From contig JAGPNE010000001.1 of NCBI GenBank assembly GCA_018052455.1, positions 240,981 to 295,260 on the forward strand: DNA of 54,280 nt, in the 5' to 3' direction. The position numbers and the translations under genes are program-made. The notes beneath the pieces were generated by a model, which saw only the letters and a list, made by a program, of their open reading frames with translations, did no database searches and was not told the origin of the DNA. The stretch's first letter is position 1. Each line of letters starts with the position of its first letter. Below, piece after piece: positions 46,857 through 54,280 of this stretch. The stretch comes from Candidatus Fermentithermobacillaceae bacterium (GTDB lineage Bacteria; Bacillota; Sulfobacillia; Fermentithermobacillales; Fermentithermobacillaceae).

Positions 46857-47609
46857 CTAAACGCCGCCGGCGGACATACCACCGTCGACAAATAACACCT
46901 GGCCTGTAATGTACGTTGCCCTATCCGACGCTAAAAACGCTACCGCATGAGCCACGTCTTCAGCGGTCCCAGGTCTGCCCAAAGGAACCTGGTTCTTCAG
47001 TCTTTCTTGGACCTCATGAGGCAGTCTGTCGGTCATATCTGAAGATATGTACCCAGGTGCTACTACATTAGCCGTAATCGTATACCTTGCAAGTTCTCTG
47101 GAGAGAGTCTTGGTTAACCCCACGATCCCAGCTTTTGAAGCGGCATAATTGGCCTGACCAGGGTTACCGGTAAACGCTACGACTGACGATATGCTAATAA
47201 TTCTCCCTTTCTTTCGCCTAGCCATAGGTCTTATGGCCCACCTGGTCACGTTGAACACACCCTTAAGGTTTGTGTCGATAACCTGGTCCCAGTCCTCTTC
47301 GGTCATACGCAGGAAAAGAGAGTCTCTTGTAACTCCCGCATTGCACACCAAAACCTCAATCGGCCCCATAGTCTTCTCAATCAAGTCTATGAGTTCTTGC
47401 GTCTCTCCATATGAGGAGACATCGCACTGAAAAATCCGTGCCATTCTTCCTTCACTTTCGACCATTCTTTTGGTTTCGTTTGCGCCCTCTTCATCTCTCA
47501 TGTAGTTGACTGCAATGTTGAAACCGTTTTTGGCTAATTCCAAAGCACATGCTCTTCCAATTCCCCGCGACGCACCCGTTACAAGCGCAACTGGATAATC
47601 AGTATTCAT
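46857..47609 (-). CDS. fabG: 3-oxoacyl-ACP reductase
   Basis: A 250-residue short-chain dehydrogenase: NADPH site TGASRGIG at about 11-18, the NAG motif in CNAGVTRD, catalytic Ser in ISISSV, and Tyr and Lys in YAASKAG. It reduces 3-oxoacyl-ACP in fatty-acid elongation. The ATG overlaps the fabD stop (ATGA) behind GGAGG. Confidence 0.96.
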   Translation of the reverse strand: MNTDYPVALVTGASRGIGRACALELAKNGFNIAVNYMRDEEGANETKRMVESEGRMARIFQCDVSSYGETQELIDLIEKTMGPIEVLVCNAGVTRDSLFLRMTEEDWDQVIDTNLKGVFNVTRWAIRPMARRKKGRIISISSVVAFTGNPGQANYAASKAGIVGLTKTLSRELARYTITANVVAPGYISSDMTDRLPHEVQERLKNQVPLGRPGTAEDVAHAVAFLASDRATYITGQVLFVDGGMSAGGV

Positions 47610-48550
47610 AATACCGAAGCCTCCTCATAAAGATCAATAACAGCATCTAGATCATGAGGAGAGCAAAATTGCACAAATCGGACTGTTGGGTTGATTCGTT
47701 TTCCGAATCCTGCTAGGGATTTACCTGGCCCTACCTCGACAAATCCTGAAGCGCCGTCAAGAATCATATTTTCTACATCGACTTGCCACAATACCGGCTG
47801 GGTCATCTGTTGGATCAGAATGTCTTTTATCCCTCTAGCATCACTCAAGCGTCTACCCGTAACATTGGAGTATACTGGGATGGTGGGCTCTTTGAATTCT
47901 ATTTTCTCGAGGTCGATGCTCAGCCTCTTAGCTGCGGGTTCCATCAAGACGCAATGGAAAGGCGCGCTTACTGCAAGAGGAACGCTCTTTCCGCCTCGCT
48001 CTTGTGCCCTACGACAAGCATCATCTACAGCCTTTTTGTCCCCTGAGATTACTACCTGTCCAGGACAATTATAGTTGGCACCAGTTACTACGCCCAGTTT
48101 CGAGGACTCGAAACAAATGGACTCAACCTCGGCGCACGATAGTCCAATTATTGCCGCCATGCTTCCTTGGCCAGGCGGACAAGCTTCCTGCATGTACCGG
48201 CCACGTTTTCTAGTAATCACTACCCCATCTTCTAAGCTCAATGATCCCGAATTTACAAGTGCAGTATACTCACCAAGACTCAATCCTGCGACCATATCGG
48301 GCCGCAGACCATGCGATTCCAGGACCTTAGAGGCTGCAATGCCCACGGTAAGCAGCGCCGGCTGTGCATTGTACGTTAGCGTCAACTCATCAGAAGGTCC
48401 CTCAAAGATCAATTCCGACAACTTGAACCCCAATGCAGCATCGGCTCTGTCGAAGACTTCTTTGGCAATATCATACTGGGCACATAGTTCTTTGCCCATA
48501 CCCGGAAATTGTGCTCCTTGCCCTGGAAACACCCATGCTATTTTGCCCAA
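47606..48550 (-). CDS. fabD: Malonyl-CoA:ACP transacylase
   Basis: A 314-residue acyltransferase with FPGQGAQ at residues 8-14, the active Ser91 in GLSLGEY and the catalytic His in APFHC near 200. It loads malonyl groups on ACP. TTG at 48550 is eight bases behind GGAGG. The preceding gene is degV rather than an enoyl reductase. Confidence 0.95.
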   Translation of the reverse strand: MGKIAWVFPGQGAQFPGMGKELCAQYDIAKEVFDRADAALGFKLSELIFEGPSDELTLTYNAQPALLTVGIAASKVLESHGLRPDMVAGLSLGEYTALVNSGSLSLEDGVVITRKRGRYMQEACPPGQGSMAAIIGLSCAEVESICFESSKLGVVTGANYNCPGQVVISGDKKAVDDACRRAQERGGKSVPLAVSAPFHCVLMEPAAKRLSIDLEKIEFKEPTIPVYSNVTGRRLSDARGIKDILIQQMTQPVLWQVDVENMILDGASGFVEVGPGKSLAGFGKRINPTVRFVQFCSPHDLDAVIDLYEEASVL

Positions 48551-48576
48551 ACAAAACACCTCCGAGTGAGAATCGT

Positions 48577-49431
48577 TCAGACCGCCTTGCAGGGAATGGC
48601 TAACAAAGCAAGGGTACCAGGACCTGTATGAGTACCAATTATTGCACCAATGTCAGTCTCGAAAAGTCTCTGTATATTTAGTAGGTCCTGAGCCTGCTCT
48701 TTGAGCTTTGCTGCCTCCTCCGACGAGTTGGCATGTGAAACGCATACATAGAGTTTTTGTTCTCCTAGCCGTTCGAGTACAATGTCTACCATTCTAGGGA
48801 TAACCTTGTTTCTGCCTCTGATCCGTTCCTTTGCCACTACATAGCCCTCATCATCGAGGGACAGTATAGGTTTCATGTTAAGCATGCTTCCCAGCAAATG
48901 CTGGGCCTTTCCTATTCTGCCATTTCTAGCTAGATAGTCGAGAGTGTCTACTGAAAATACTGTGATGCCCTCTTCGATCATTCGGTTTACGGCCGCCACT
49001 ATTTCGTCGAAGGTAGCGCCGCGCTCCGCCATTTCTTGTGCTAGAATGGCCATCATCCCATACATTCCCGATGCGCTCTTTGAATCGATGACTGCGATCT
49101 GTCGGTCTGGCAATGCGTCTTTGGCCATCACGGCAGATTGGTACGTACCGCTGAGCGCCGACGAAAGCAGTATGGTAACTACTGATGAACCGTCCTCAGT
49201 GAGTTGCTGAAAAACTTGTTGAAATTCCCATGGTGACGGCTGCGAGGTTCGTGCAATGACAGCAGAACTGGTTAGTTTCTCGTAGAATTCCCTGCCCCGG
49301 ATCTCATATCCGTCTCTATACGATTCTTCCCCGAAATGAACAGTTAAAGGGACAACTGTAATCCCCATTTTCTCTAGAATCGAGGGTTCAAAATCCTGCG
49401 CGCTGTCAGTCACGATCTTTACCGTGCCCAC
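48577..49431 (-). CDS. DegV-family fatty-acid-binding protein
   Basis: A 284-residue DegV protein: the TDSAQD motif at about 8-13, SGTYQSA in the middle and IIGTHTGPGTLAL near the end. DegV/FakB proteins bind a fatty acid and present it to FakA kinase for phosphorylation. The GTG start follows GGGAGG. It lies between fabH and fabD, in the place often taken by fabK, and shares the operon promoter, so a link to fatty-acid use is likely. No fakA is in the window. Confidence 0.92.
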   Translation of the reverse strand: MGTVKIVTDSAQDFEPSILEKMGITVVPLTVHFGEESYRDGYEIRGREFYEKLTSSAVIARTSQPSPWEFQQVFQQLTEDGSSVVTILLSSALSGTYQSAVMAKDALPDRQIAVIDSKSASGMYGMMAILAQEMAERGATFDEIVAAVNRMIEEGITVFSVDTLDYLARNGRIGKAQHLLGSMLNMKPILSLDDEGYVVAKERIRGRNKVIPRMVDIVLERLGEQKLYVCVSHANSSEEAAKLKEQAQDLLNIQRLFETDIGAIIGTHTGPGTLALLAIPCKAV

Positions 49432-49480
49432 TTCAAAACCTCCCTTGGTTTAGTGTGTATTAGGGGTGCTTGACACTAGA

Positions 49481-50470
49481 CTACCATCTTACCGCAATCG
49501 AACCCCAACTCAAACCAGCGCCGAATCCAACTAGTACAACAAGATCCCCCTTGCTGATTCGGCCCTGCTCGTAGGCTTCATACAGCGCTATTGGGATAGA
49601 TGCTGAAGACGTATTACCGTATTTCTCTATATTAATCATCACTTTTTCTCTAGGAATCTTGAATCGCTGGATTGCTGAATCAATTATCCTTATGTTGGCT
49701 TGATGAGGAATCAACAAGTCAATATCGTCAGGTGTTTTCCCAATCTCCTCCAGCAACCTAGTAACGGCACTGTCCATTGTCTTCACCGCGAACTTGAAGA
49801 CTGCCTTTCCCTCCATATGTACATAGTGCAAACCCTGATTGACAGTATCGCAACTAGCCGGGAGTTTGGCCATACCTGCCGGCAGATACAAGAGATCTCC
49901 TTGTGAACCATCAACGCCTAGGTGGAATCCTAGTATCCCTTCTCCAGAATTCCCTCTGGTCAAAAGCGCAGCACCAGCGCCGTCGCCGAAGAGCACACAA
50001 GTATTCCGATCTTGCCAGTTTATTAGACGTGACAATGTCTCTGCGCCTATAACCAACACATTTTTGTATGCTCCCGATACGATAAATTGAGAACCTATAG
50101 CAAGTCCATATATGAATCCGGTACAACCGATTTCCACATCGAACGCCGCCGCCCGCGTAGCCTTAATAGCCTCCTGTACAATGCACGCAGTTGCCGGAAA
50201 AGCGTAGTCTGGACTTGCAGTTGCAACTATGATGAGATCTATATCTTCTGCTGAAACTCCAGACGATGACAAACAAGAGAGTGCTGCTTGGGTTGCTAGA
50301 TCGGAGGTGCTCATGTCTTTTCCTGCGATACGTCTTTCCTTAATTCCAGTTCTTTCGATAATCCATTCATCGGTAGTATCTACCATTTTCTCTAGATCGG
50401 CATTGGTAAGTACGTTAGGAGGTACGTAGACTCCCAAGGACTCTATCACTGCTGAGACGGAATTCTTCAT
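49481..50470 (-). CDS. fabH: 3-oxoacyl-ACP synthase III
   Basis: A 329-residue condensing enzyme that starts chains from acyl-CoA and malonyl-ACP. The catalytic triad is visible as Cys116 in IGCTGF, His in IPHQANIR and Asn in KYGNTSS. The ATG overlaps the plsX stop (ATGA) and has GAGGAG upstream. It usually determines whether straight or branched primers are used; sequence alone does not show which. Confidence 0.96.
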   Translation of the reverse strand: MKNSVSAVIESLGVYVPPNVLTNADLEKMVDTTDEWIIERTGIKERRIAGKDMSTSDLATQAALSCLSSSGVSAEDIDLIIVATASPDYAFPATACIVQEAIKATRAAAFDVEIGCTGFIYGLAIGSQFIVSGAYKNVLVIGAETLSRLINWQDRNTCVLFGDGAGAALLTRGNSGEGILGFHLGVDGSQGDLLYLPAGMAKLPASCDTVNQGLHYVHMEGKAVFKFAVKTMDSAVTRLLEEIGKTPDDIDLLIPHQANIRIIDSAIQRFKIPREKVMINIEKYGNTSSASIPIALYEAYEQGRISKGDLVVLVGFGAGLSWGSIAVRW

Positions 50471-51498
50471 TGTTCACTCTCCTCAAAGCCCATTTCAGAT
50501 ATCGTTTCAGATATCACGGAGGCTACGTTACCTTCTACGAATCTAGTAGCTTGTTCGATGCCGTTGGTGATTGCTAACCCTTTTGAAGAACCGTGACATT
50601 TGACCAAACACCCTTCCAAACCAAGCATCGGCGCTCCACCATAGGTTGAATAGTCAAAAGAGCGTGTTAGCTCCTCGAAAACGGGGCGAAGAAACAGCGC
50701 CCCTATTTTAGATGTAGTACCCCTGTTAATTGCATTTCTGAGGTATTTTGTCTGAAAGAGCAAAGCTCCTTCAGATGCCTTCAGTAACACATTGCCGCAG
50801 AATCCATCGGTTATTACAATGTCCGCTTTGTCGAAAAATACGTCACGAGCCTCAACATTGCCTACAAAGTTGATCGGGGCCTTCTCCATGAGTCTGTAGG
50901 CCTTTTTTATAGTTTGAGTACCTTTGTTAGATTCAGTTCCTATATTCAACAGACCTATCCTTGGACCGCTCCACCCGAGTACGCTCTCTGCATATATGCT
51001 CCCCATAAGTGCAAATTCAACCAAGTTGCTTGGGCGAACGTCATAGGATGCGCCTAAGTCCATCACCAGAACGCCGCGCCCGTTTTCAGAGGGAAGAACC
51101 ATGCCTAGACAAGGTCTATCTACGCCTTTTGCACGACCTAAAATCAGAACACCACCCGCCAATAGCGCACCAGTCGAACCTGCTGATACAAAACCCGACG
51201 CTTGTCCGCTCTTGACAAGCGAAAGACCCTTTACAATCGTAGAGTCACTCTTTGTTTTTATTCCCCTAACCGGCGACTCCCCCGCTGTTATGACTTGAGT
51301 GCATACGAGTGTGGTTAGATTAGGATGATTCGTCTTGCTTTTCAGAAGTTCAACTGCCTCAAGATTCCCTAGGGCCAAAACTGAGATACCTTCTTCCAGC
51401 GCTCCAACACAACCGTCAACCGCTTGGTATGGCGCATCGTCTCCTCCCATGAGATCAACAGCTATCACAGTCTTGTTGGCAGCTGCCCTTTCACTCAA
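50467..51498 (-). CDS. plsX: Phosphate acyltransferase PlsX
   Basis: A 343-residue enzyme converting acyl-ACP to acyl-phosphate for phospholipid synthesis. Typical stretches are AVDLMGGDDAP at the start, the SAGSTGALLAGG loop, MDLGASYDVRP and ITDGFCGNVLLK. The TTG start overlaps the fapR stop codon (TTGA) behind AAAGGGG. It is coupled on both sides (fapR and fabH). Confidence 0.96.
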   Translation of the reverse strand: MSERAAANKTVIAVDLMGGDDAPYQAVDGCVGALEEGISVLALGNLEAVELLKSKTNHPNLTTLVCTQVITAGESPVRGIKTKSDSTIVKGLSLVKSGQASGFVSAGSTGALLAGGVLILGRAKGVDRPCLGMVLPSENGRGVLVMDLGASYDVRPSNLVEFALMGSIYAESVLGWSGPRIGLLNIGTESNKGTQTIKKAYRLMEKAPINFVGNVEARDVFFDKADIVITDGFCGNVLLKASEGALLFQTKYLRNAINRGTTSKIGALFLRPVFEELTRSFDYSTYGGAPMLGLEGCLVKCHGSSKGLAITNGIEQATRFVEGNVASVISETISEMGFEESEQ

Positions 51499-52064
51499 TT
51501 CTCGTCGCCCCTTTCATCAAGGGAAAACACCAAAAACTTGCCTCTGAAAACCAGTTCCCCTTTGGAACGCGTCTCTACAAGGACAGAGAACTTGTCCCCC
51601 CTGTCACTTATGACTTGCCCTTTCGCAACAAGTTTCTCTCCTACCCTAACCTGGCGTTTGAACTTAAGGTTAGCAATCCCTGTAACTACGTTTTCCGCAT
51701 CGACAATGCAAATTGCAAGCGAATCTGCCTGCGCAAATATATATTGGCTCCTTGTGATTCCTGAACGCTCAAAAGCCATTTCGGGGGTAGTTTCAAGTAT
51801 GGAAATGGCGGATCTGCCGAGATCTAGATCGATAAGTTCTCCTACTATCTCTTGCTCACCCATGGCACGGACAATTCCGTAAGCCCTTTCAGCAAGTTCT
51901 TTGGTGCGAGTTCTCTGATCAGGAATACCCAGGGCCAACCTATCGAGACGTATAGTCTGCGGGCTTACTTCAAAATAGTGGGCCAAACGCCTATCCGGAA
52001 GAAATGGATTAGCCGTCAAGATCTCTTTTAGCCGTTCACGTCGTTCTTTGGGATTCAGCGCCAT
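51495..52064 (-). CDS. fapR: Fatty acid and phospholipid biosynthesis regulator FapR
   Basis: A 189-residue repressor whose ligand in Bacillus is malonyl-CoA. The N-terminal winged helix (about 1-55, FLPDRRLAHYFEVSPQTIRLDR) is followed by a linker helix and a hot-dog fold (about 70-189). It is the first gene of the fatty-acid operon and likely represses its own promoter. ATG at 52064 follows GGGGCGGG. A repeat element overlaps the -10 of its promoter. Confidence 0.94.
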   Translation of the reverse strand: MALNPKERRERLKEILTANPFLPDRRLAHYFEVSPQTIRLDRLALGIPDQRTRTKELAERAYGIVRAMGEQEIVGELIDLDLGRSAISILETTPEMAFERSGITRSQYIFAQADSLAICIVDAENVVTGIANLKFKRQVRVGEKLVAKGQVISDRGDKFSVLVETRSKGELVFRGKFLVFSLDERGDEN

Positions 52065-52103
52065 TTGGACCCGCCCCAGACTTTGATATAGTCAAGTCTT
52101 ATA

Positions 52104-52137
52104 GGTAGATATTAACACCCCAATATTAACATCTACC
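52104..52137. promoter_or_regulatory. Candidate FapR operator in the fapR promoter
   Basis: GGTAGAT (52104-52110) and ATCTACC (52131-52137) are a perfect inverted repeat. Between them lies a duplicated ATATTAAC (52109-52116 and 52123-52130). The inner 18-mer, minus strand TTAATATTGGGGTGTTAA, has the length and TTA/TAA ends of the Bacillus FapR box (TTAGTACCTGGTACTAA-like) but differs in the middle. It covers the -10, as a repressor site should. Confidence 0.5.
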
Positions 52138-52153
52138 CTACAAACCCTGTCAA
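52125..52153 (-). promoter_or_regulatory. Promoter of the fapR-plsX-fab operon
   Basis: On the minus strand TTGACA (52148-52153) is 17 bases from GTTAAT (52125-52130); shifted -10 alternatives overlap. It lies about 60 bases before fapR and between the rpmF terminator and fapR, so it should drive the whole operon to rnc. Confidence 0.65.
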
Positions 52154-52175
52154 GTGTCGTGGTTTCATTTCAGAA

Positions 52176-52204
52176 TAAAAAAACTCCGAGATTTCGGAGT
52201 CTTT
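52176..52204 (-). terminator. Rho-independent terminator after rpmF
   Basis: On the minus strand the stem ACTCCGA/TCGGAGT (52194-52200 with 52183-52189) with a 4-base loop is followed by a run of seven T then ATT. It lies 60 bases beyond the rpmF stop and just before the fapR promoter. Confidence 0.92.
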
Positions 52205-52260
52205 TACTCTGCTGCGTCTAAAATGCCATGCACTCCAGAACACTCAAATATCCAAACAGC

Positions 52261-52452
52261 CTATTTAGCCTTTGTTTTTACAACTTGCCGACCTTTGTAG
52301 TATCCGCACTCGGGACATACCCTGTGGGGTAGTATTAGCGAATGACACCTTGGGCATTCTACAAGATTTGGCGACGCGAGCCGGTTCCTCCAGGCGGAAG
52401 CCCTTCGCATATCCCTCTTAGATGCCGAGGTCCTTCTTTTTGGTACTGCCAT
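52261..52452 (-). CDS. rpmF: 50S ribosomal protein L32
   Basis: A 63-residue L32 with the standard start [17 protein letters not shown] and a four-Cys zinc ribbon, CPRC and CPEC, so it is the zinc-binding form. ATG at 52452 follows AAAGGAG and lies inside the end of the yceD gene (35-base overlap). Confidence 0.97.
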   Translation of the reverse strand: MAVPKRRTSASKRDMRRASAWRNRLASPNLVECPRCHSLILPHRVCPECGYYKGRQVVKTKAK

Positions 52453-52978
52453 GTTCCTTGCTCCTTTCCTCCACCGCGTCCAGCAGTTTTTTACCAAATA
52501 ACGTAGGTTCTTCACCGAGTTCTTCTTCCTCTATGGCATGTTCACTCGTATCATACCCAGGAACACCCTCGCACTCGGGACTGCAGAGAGGTTTCATAGG
52601 AAGATTCAGTATAAGTTCGTGCCTTATCATGTCGTCTAGAACACAGAAGGTGCCCTGCAAAGCAAACACTTCCACGTCATCATTCTCATCCGAGGACACT
52701 GATGCGACAAAAACCTTTTGGAACTTGCCCTCGCAACTGAACTGAAACTTCTGGTCGTACTCTCTGAGACACCTCGAACAGGTAAGACGCACAACACCGC
52801 TAGCATTAGCCTGAACATATACTCCGTCTCCAGTTGAAGTTGCAACTCCTTGTACCGAAATAGGAACAGACAGGAAGACTTTGTCTTCTCCTTCCAAGAA
52901 CATATCGGAAGGACCCTCCTCAAAAAAGGAGAGACTTGAACCCGGTTCTTTGATTATGCTTGAAATATCGATTCTCAA
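52418..52978 (-). CDS. yceD: DUF177/YceD-family protein
   Basis: A 186-residue YceD-like protein, always found beside rpmF and linked to 23S rRNA accumulation in plants and E. coli. CSRC in the centre and CSPEC near residue 130 are the conserved Cys pairs; the second cluster is reduced compared with relatives. TTG at 52978, ten bases behind GGAGG, gives the usual RIDISSI start. It forms a two-gene operon with rpmF. Confidence 0.92.
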   Translation of the reverse strand: MRIDISSIIKEPGSSLSFFEEGPSDMFLEGEDKVFLSVPISVQGVATSTGDGVYVQANASGVVRLTCSRCLREYDQKFQFSCEGKFQKVFVASVSSDENDDVEVFALQGTFCVLDDMIRHELILNLPMKPLCSPECEGVPGYDTSEHAIEEEELGEEPTLFGKKLLDAVEERSKEHGSTKKKDLGI

Positions 52979-53008
52979 GTTACTGCTTACCTCCATTTGA
53001 CAACACGG

Positions 53009-53038
53009 ATTATACAAGGACATTCGCTGGAGTGTCAA
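53009..53038 (-). promoter_or_regulatory. Near-consensus sigma-A promoter of yceD-rpmF
   Basis: On the minus strand TTGACA (53033-53038) and TATAAT (53009-53014), both perfect, are separated by 18 bases. The -35 overlaps the stop codon of the upstream protease gene. High ribosomal-protein expression explains its strength. Confidence 0.9.
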
Positions 53039-53784
53039 GGATTGACATCATAGGTCAGGACTTCGATTGCCTCTTCAAGAGAACTCACACCTACCACCTT
53101 GAGGCTGTGGGAAAACCTTACTGCTTCATCATAATTGTCCTTTGGCACTAGAAAGATCTCTATGCCCTCTTCTTCACAAGCAATCGTCTTTTGCGCAATA
53201 CCGCCTACCGCAGATACCTTCCCATCAATAGTTAAGACCCCAGTGCAGGCTATTCTCCGACCGCGAATCATATCATCACCTATTCGGTTTGCAATCTCAA
53301 GTGCAAACGCAAGTCCCGCAGACGGGCCCGCAACATTATTGGTGTAGGATACAACTTGGATCGGCAAACTTTCTTTCTCGGGAACATCTATTCCCTTGGC
53401 CATTAGAGCTACGTAAGTAGCGATTCTCTGACTCTCGGCCATGGCCTGGAGGCTTTTCTCCATATACTCTTCGGGCTGCATTTCACCAAACACCTGACTT
53501 TTTGACCAAAGTCCGATCTTTCCATCTAATGCGGCGAAAATACACTCAAACATACTCGCATCTTCGGCCAATACCGAAACCATATAGAACGAATAATCCC
53601 TAGGTGGGTATTCAGTTATTTCTATGACGGCGGAGAGATTCATAACAGGCCCTGGATAAACCGCAAGACAGCCTGAGGGTACAAACCTGAGACCCCATAT
53701 GAGACACGCGAAAAGAGTGACTTTGGCAACCAGTCCTAACCTTTTTCGCTCATTGCCTCGACGCAAGTCACATATAGCCCTCAT
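53035..53784 (-). CDS. Lon-like (S16) membrane serine protease, YlbL-related
   Basis: A 249-residue protein with one N-terminal membrane helix (about 18-40) and a C-terminal Lon protease domain. The Ser155 of GPSAGLAF and Lys199 of GGIAQKT form the catalytic dyad. Unlike Bacillus YlbL (about 340 residues) it seems to lack the PDZ domain between helix and protease. The ATG overlaps the stop of the preceding gene (ATGA); TTG at 53766, behind GAGGG, is an alternative. Confidence 0.85.
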   Translation of the reverse strand: MRAICDLRRGNERKRLGLVAKVTLFACLIWGLRFVPSGCLAVYPGPVMNLSAVIEITEYPPRDYSFYMVSVLAEDASMFECIFAALDGKIGLWSKSQVFGEMQPEEYMEKSLQAMAESQRIATYVALMAKGIDVPEKESLPIQVVSYTNNVAGPSAGLAFALEIANRIGDDMIRGRRIACTGVLTIDGKVSAVGGIAQKTIACEEEGIEIFLVPKDNYDEAVRFSHSLKVVGVSSLEEAIEVLTYDVNP

Positions 53785-54280
53785 TCAAACGCGTCGGAAT
53801 CCCAAGGATCGTCATCGAACCCTGGGTCTGAGACTCTTCGTATCTCTGGCACCTCGAAGCCTGTCAGATCTGGTCTATCCTCTACACTGACACCAAGTTC
53901 TTGGCGATTTGTCTTGATTTCTTCTAGCATGGAAAGAAGGAGACTCTCCACCTTTTCCATGAGTTCGTCGGCGTACTCCCTAGCGCCCATGTGTATTTCT
54001 GTGGCTACTTCCTGAGTCTTATCAAGGAGTTCCTCAGCTTGTCTCCTTGCTTCTTTGGCAACAATCGACTCAGACGCCAATATGCTGATCTGACCCTTCG
54101 CATCGTTGATTATTTCGTCTGCTTCTTTTCGAGCTTCTTGCAATATGCGGTCTCTTTCTTTCAACAGCCATTTAGCTTGCTCAAGTTCTTGGGGAATTGC
54201 AGCCCTTATTTCATCTATCATGTCAAAAACTTCGTCTTCATCTACGACAAGTTTTCCTACTAGTGGCAAGCGCGAGCACT
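53781..54280 (-). CDS. Coiled-coil protein of unknown function, N-terminus outside window
   Basis: At least 162 residues, open to the window edge. The visible part begins near PLVGKLVVDEDEVFDMIDEIRAA and continues as a long charged coiled coil (about 40-125) like ATP-synthase subunit b, with an acidic C-terminus. Relatives in Clostridia start about 20 residues earlier, so the TTG at 54269 is probably internal and the gene 5' truncated by the window. In relatives it is encoded near coaD and ylbL. The function is not known. Confidence 0.75.
   Translation of the reverse strand, partial: CSRLPLVGKLVVDEDEVFDMIDEIRAAIPQELEQAKWLLKERDRILQEARKEADEIINDAKGQISILASESIVAKEARRQAEELLDKTQEVATEIHMGAREYADELMEKVESLLLSMLEEIKTNRQELGVSVEDRPDLTGFEVPEIRRVSDPGFDDDPWDSDAFE

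Noticed and set aside
1..54280. CRISPR arrays, insertion sequences, prophage, tRNA or rRNA genes
   Set aside because: No regularly spaced repeats, transposase, integrase or RNA-gene hallmarks were found on reading; a computed scan would be needed to exclude a tRNA fully.

Overview
The window looks like a chromosomal segment of an uncultured Bacillota (Clostridia- or Limnochordia-like) bacterium. The strongest indication is gene order. The blocks rbgA-lepB-rplS-trmD-ylqD-khpA-rpsP-ffh-ylxM-ftsY-smc and rnc-fabF-acpP-fabG-fabD-fabH-plsX-fapR-rpmF-yceD-ylbL-like follow the Firmicutes arrangement almost gene for gene. Translation starts rely on strong Shine-Dalgarno sequences with very frequent TTG and GTG start codons. 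No rRNA, tRNA, insertion sequence, prophage or CRISPR array was recognised.

Positions 1-26340 are a metabolic, transport and envelope patchwork. In order they hold two tandem M14 metallocarboxypeptidases (the first cut by the window edge), a corrinoid adenosyltransferase, an FtsK/SpoIIIE translocase, UppP, a Na/Pi cotransporter with a PhoU tail and a beta-lactamase-fold serine hydrolase. Next come an ArsR-regulated Zn/Cd-type P-ATPase, a membrane-anchored polysaccharide deacetylase, a CDF metal transporter, a HAD phosphatase and two translationally coupled amidohydrolases. A chemoreceptor with a structured leader and no canonical start codon, an ABC-F ATPase, a Cys-rich YkgJ-like protein, an M20 amidohydrolase, rubrerythrin and a third amidohydrolase paralog complete this part. 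The peptidases and amidohydrolases suggest a peptide- or amino-acid-using anaerobe; this is inference.

Positions 26501-32429 hold a compact Tad/Flp pilus operon on the minus strand (cpaB-tadZ-tadA-tadB-tadC-flp-tadE-tadG-like). It is driven by a TTGACA-N17-TAACAT promoter. Between promoter and first gene lies a leader of about 180 nt that can fold into a 14-bp long-range helix ending four bases before the Shine-Dalgarno sequence. Inside it is a hairpin whose 8-nt loop is perfectly complementary to an upstream segment. This undescribed-looking RNA is the most interesting signal in the window. A secreted SLH-domain protein is transcribed divergently.

Positions 34186-43929 are the ribosome, SRP and chromosome-segregation block, with no rimM in its usual place beside ylqD and trmD. 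A small HTH plus S24-like regulator that lacks the protease residues separates smc from rnc.

Positions 44603-54280 are the type II fatty-acid synthesis operon headed by fapR, with a degV gene between fabH and fabD, where fabK often sits. It has a clear promoter whose -10 lies inside a repeat that is a candidate FapR operator. Upstream are the yceD-rpmF operon, with its own near-consensus promoter and terminator, a Lon-like protease and a coiled-coil protein cut by the window edge.
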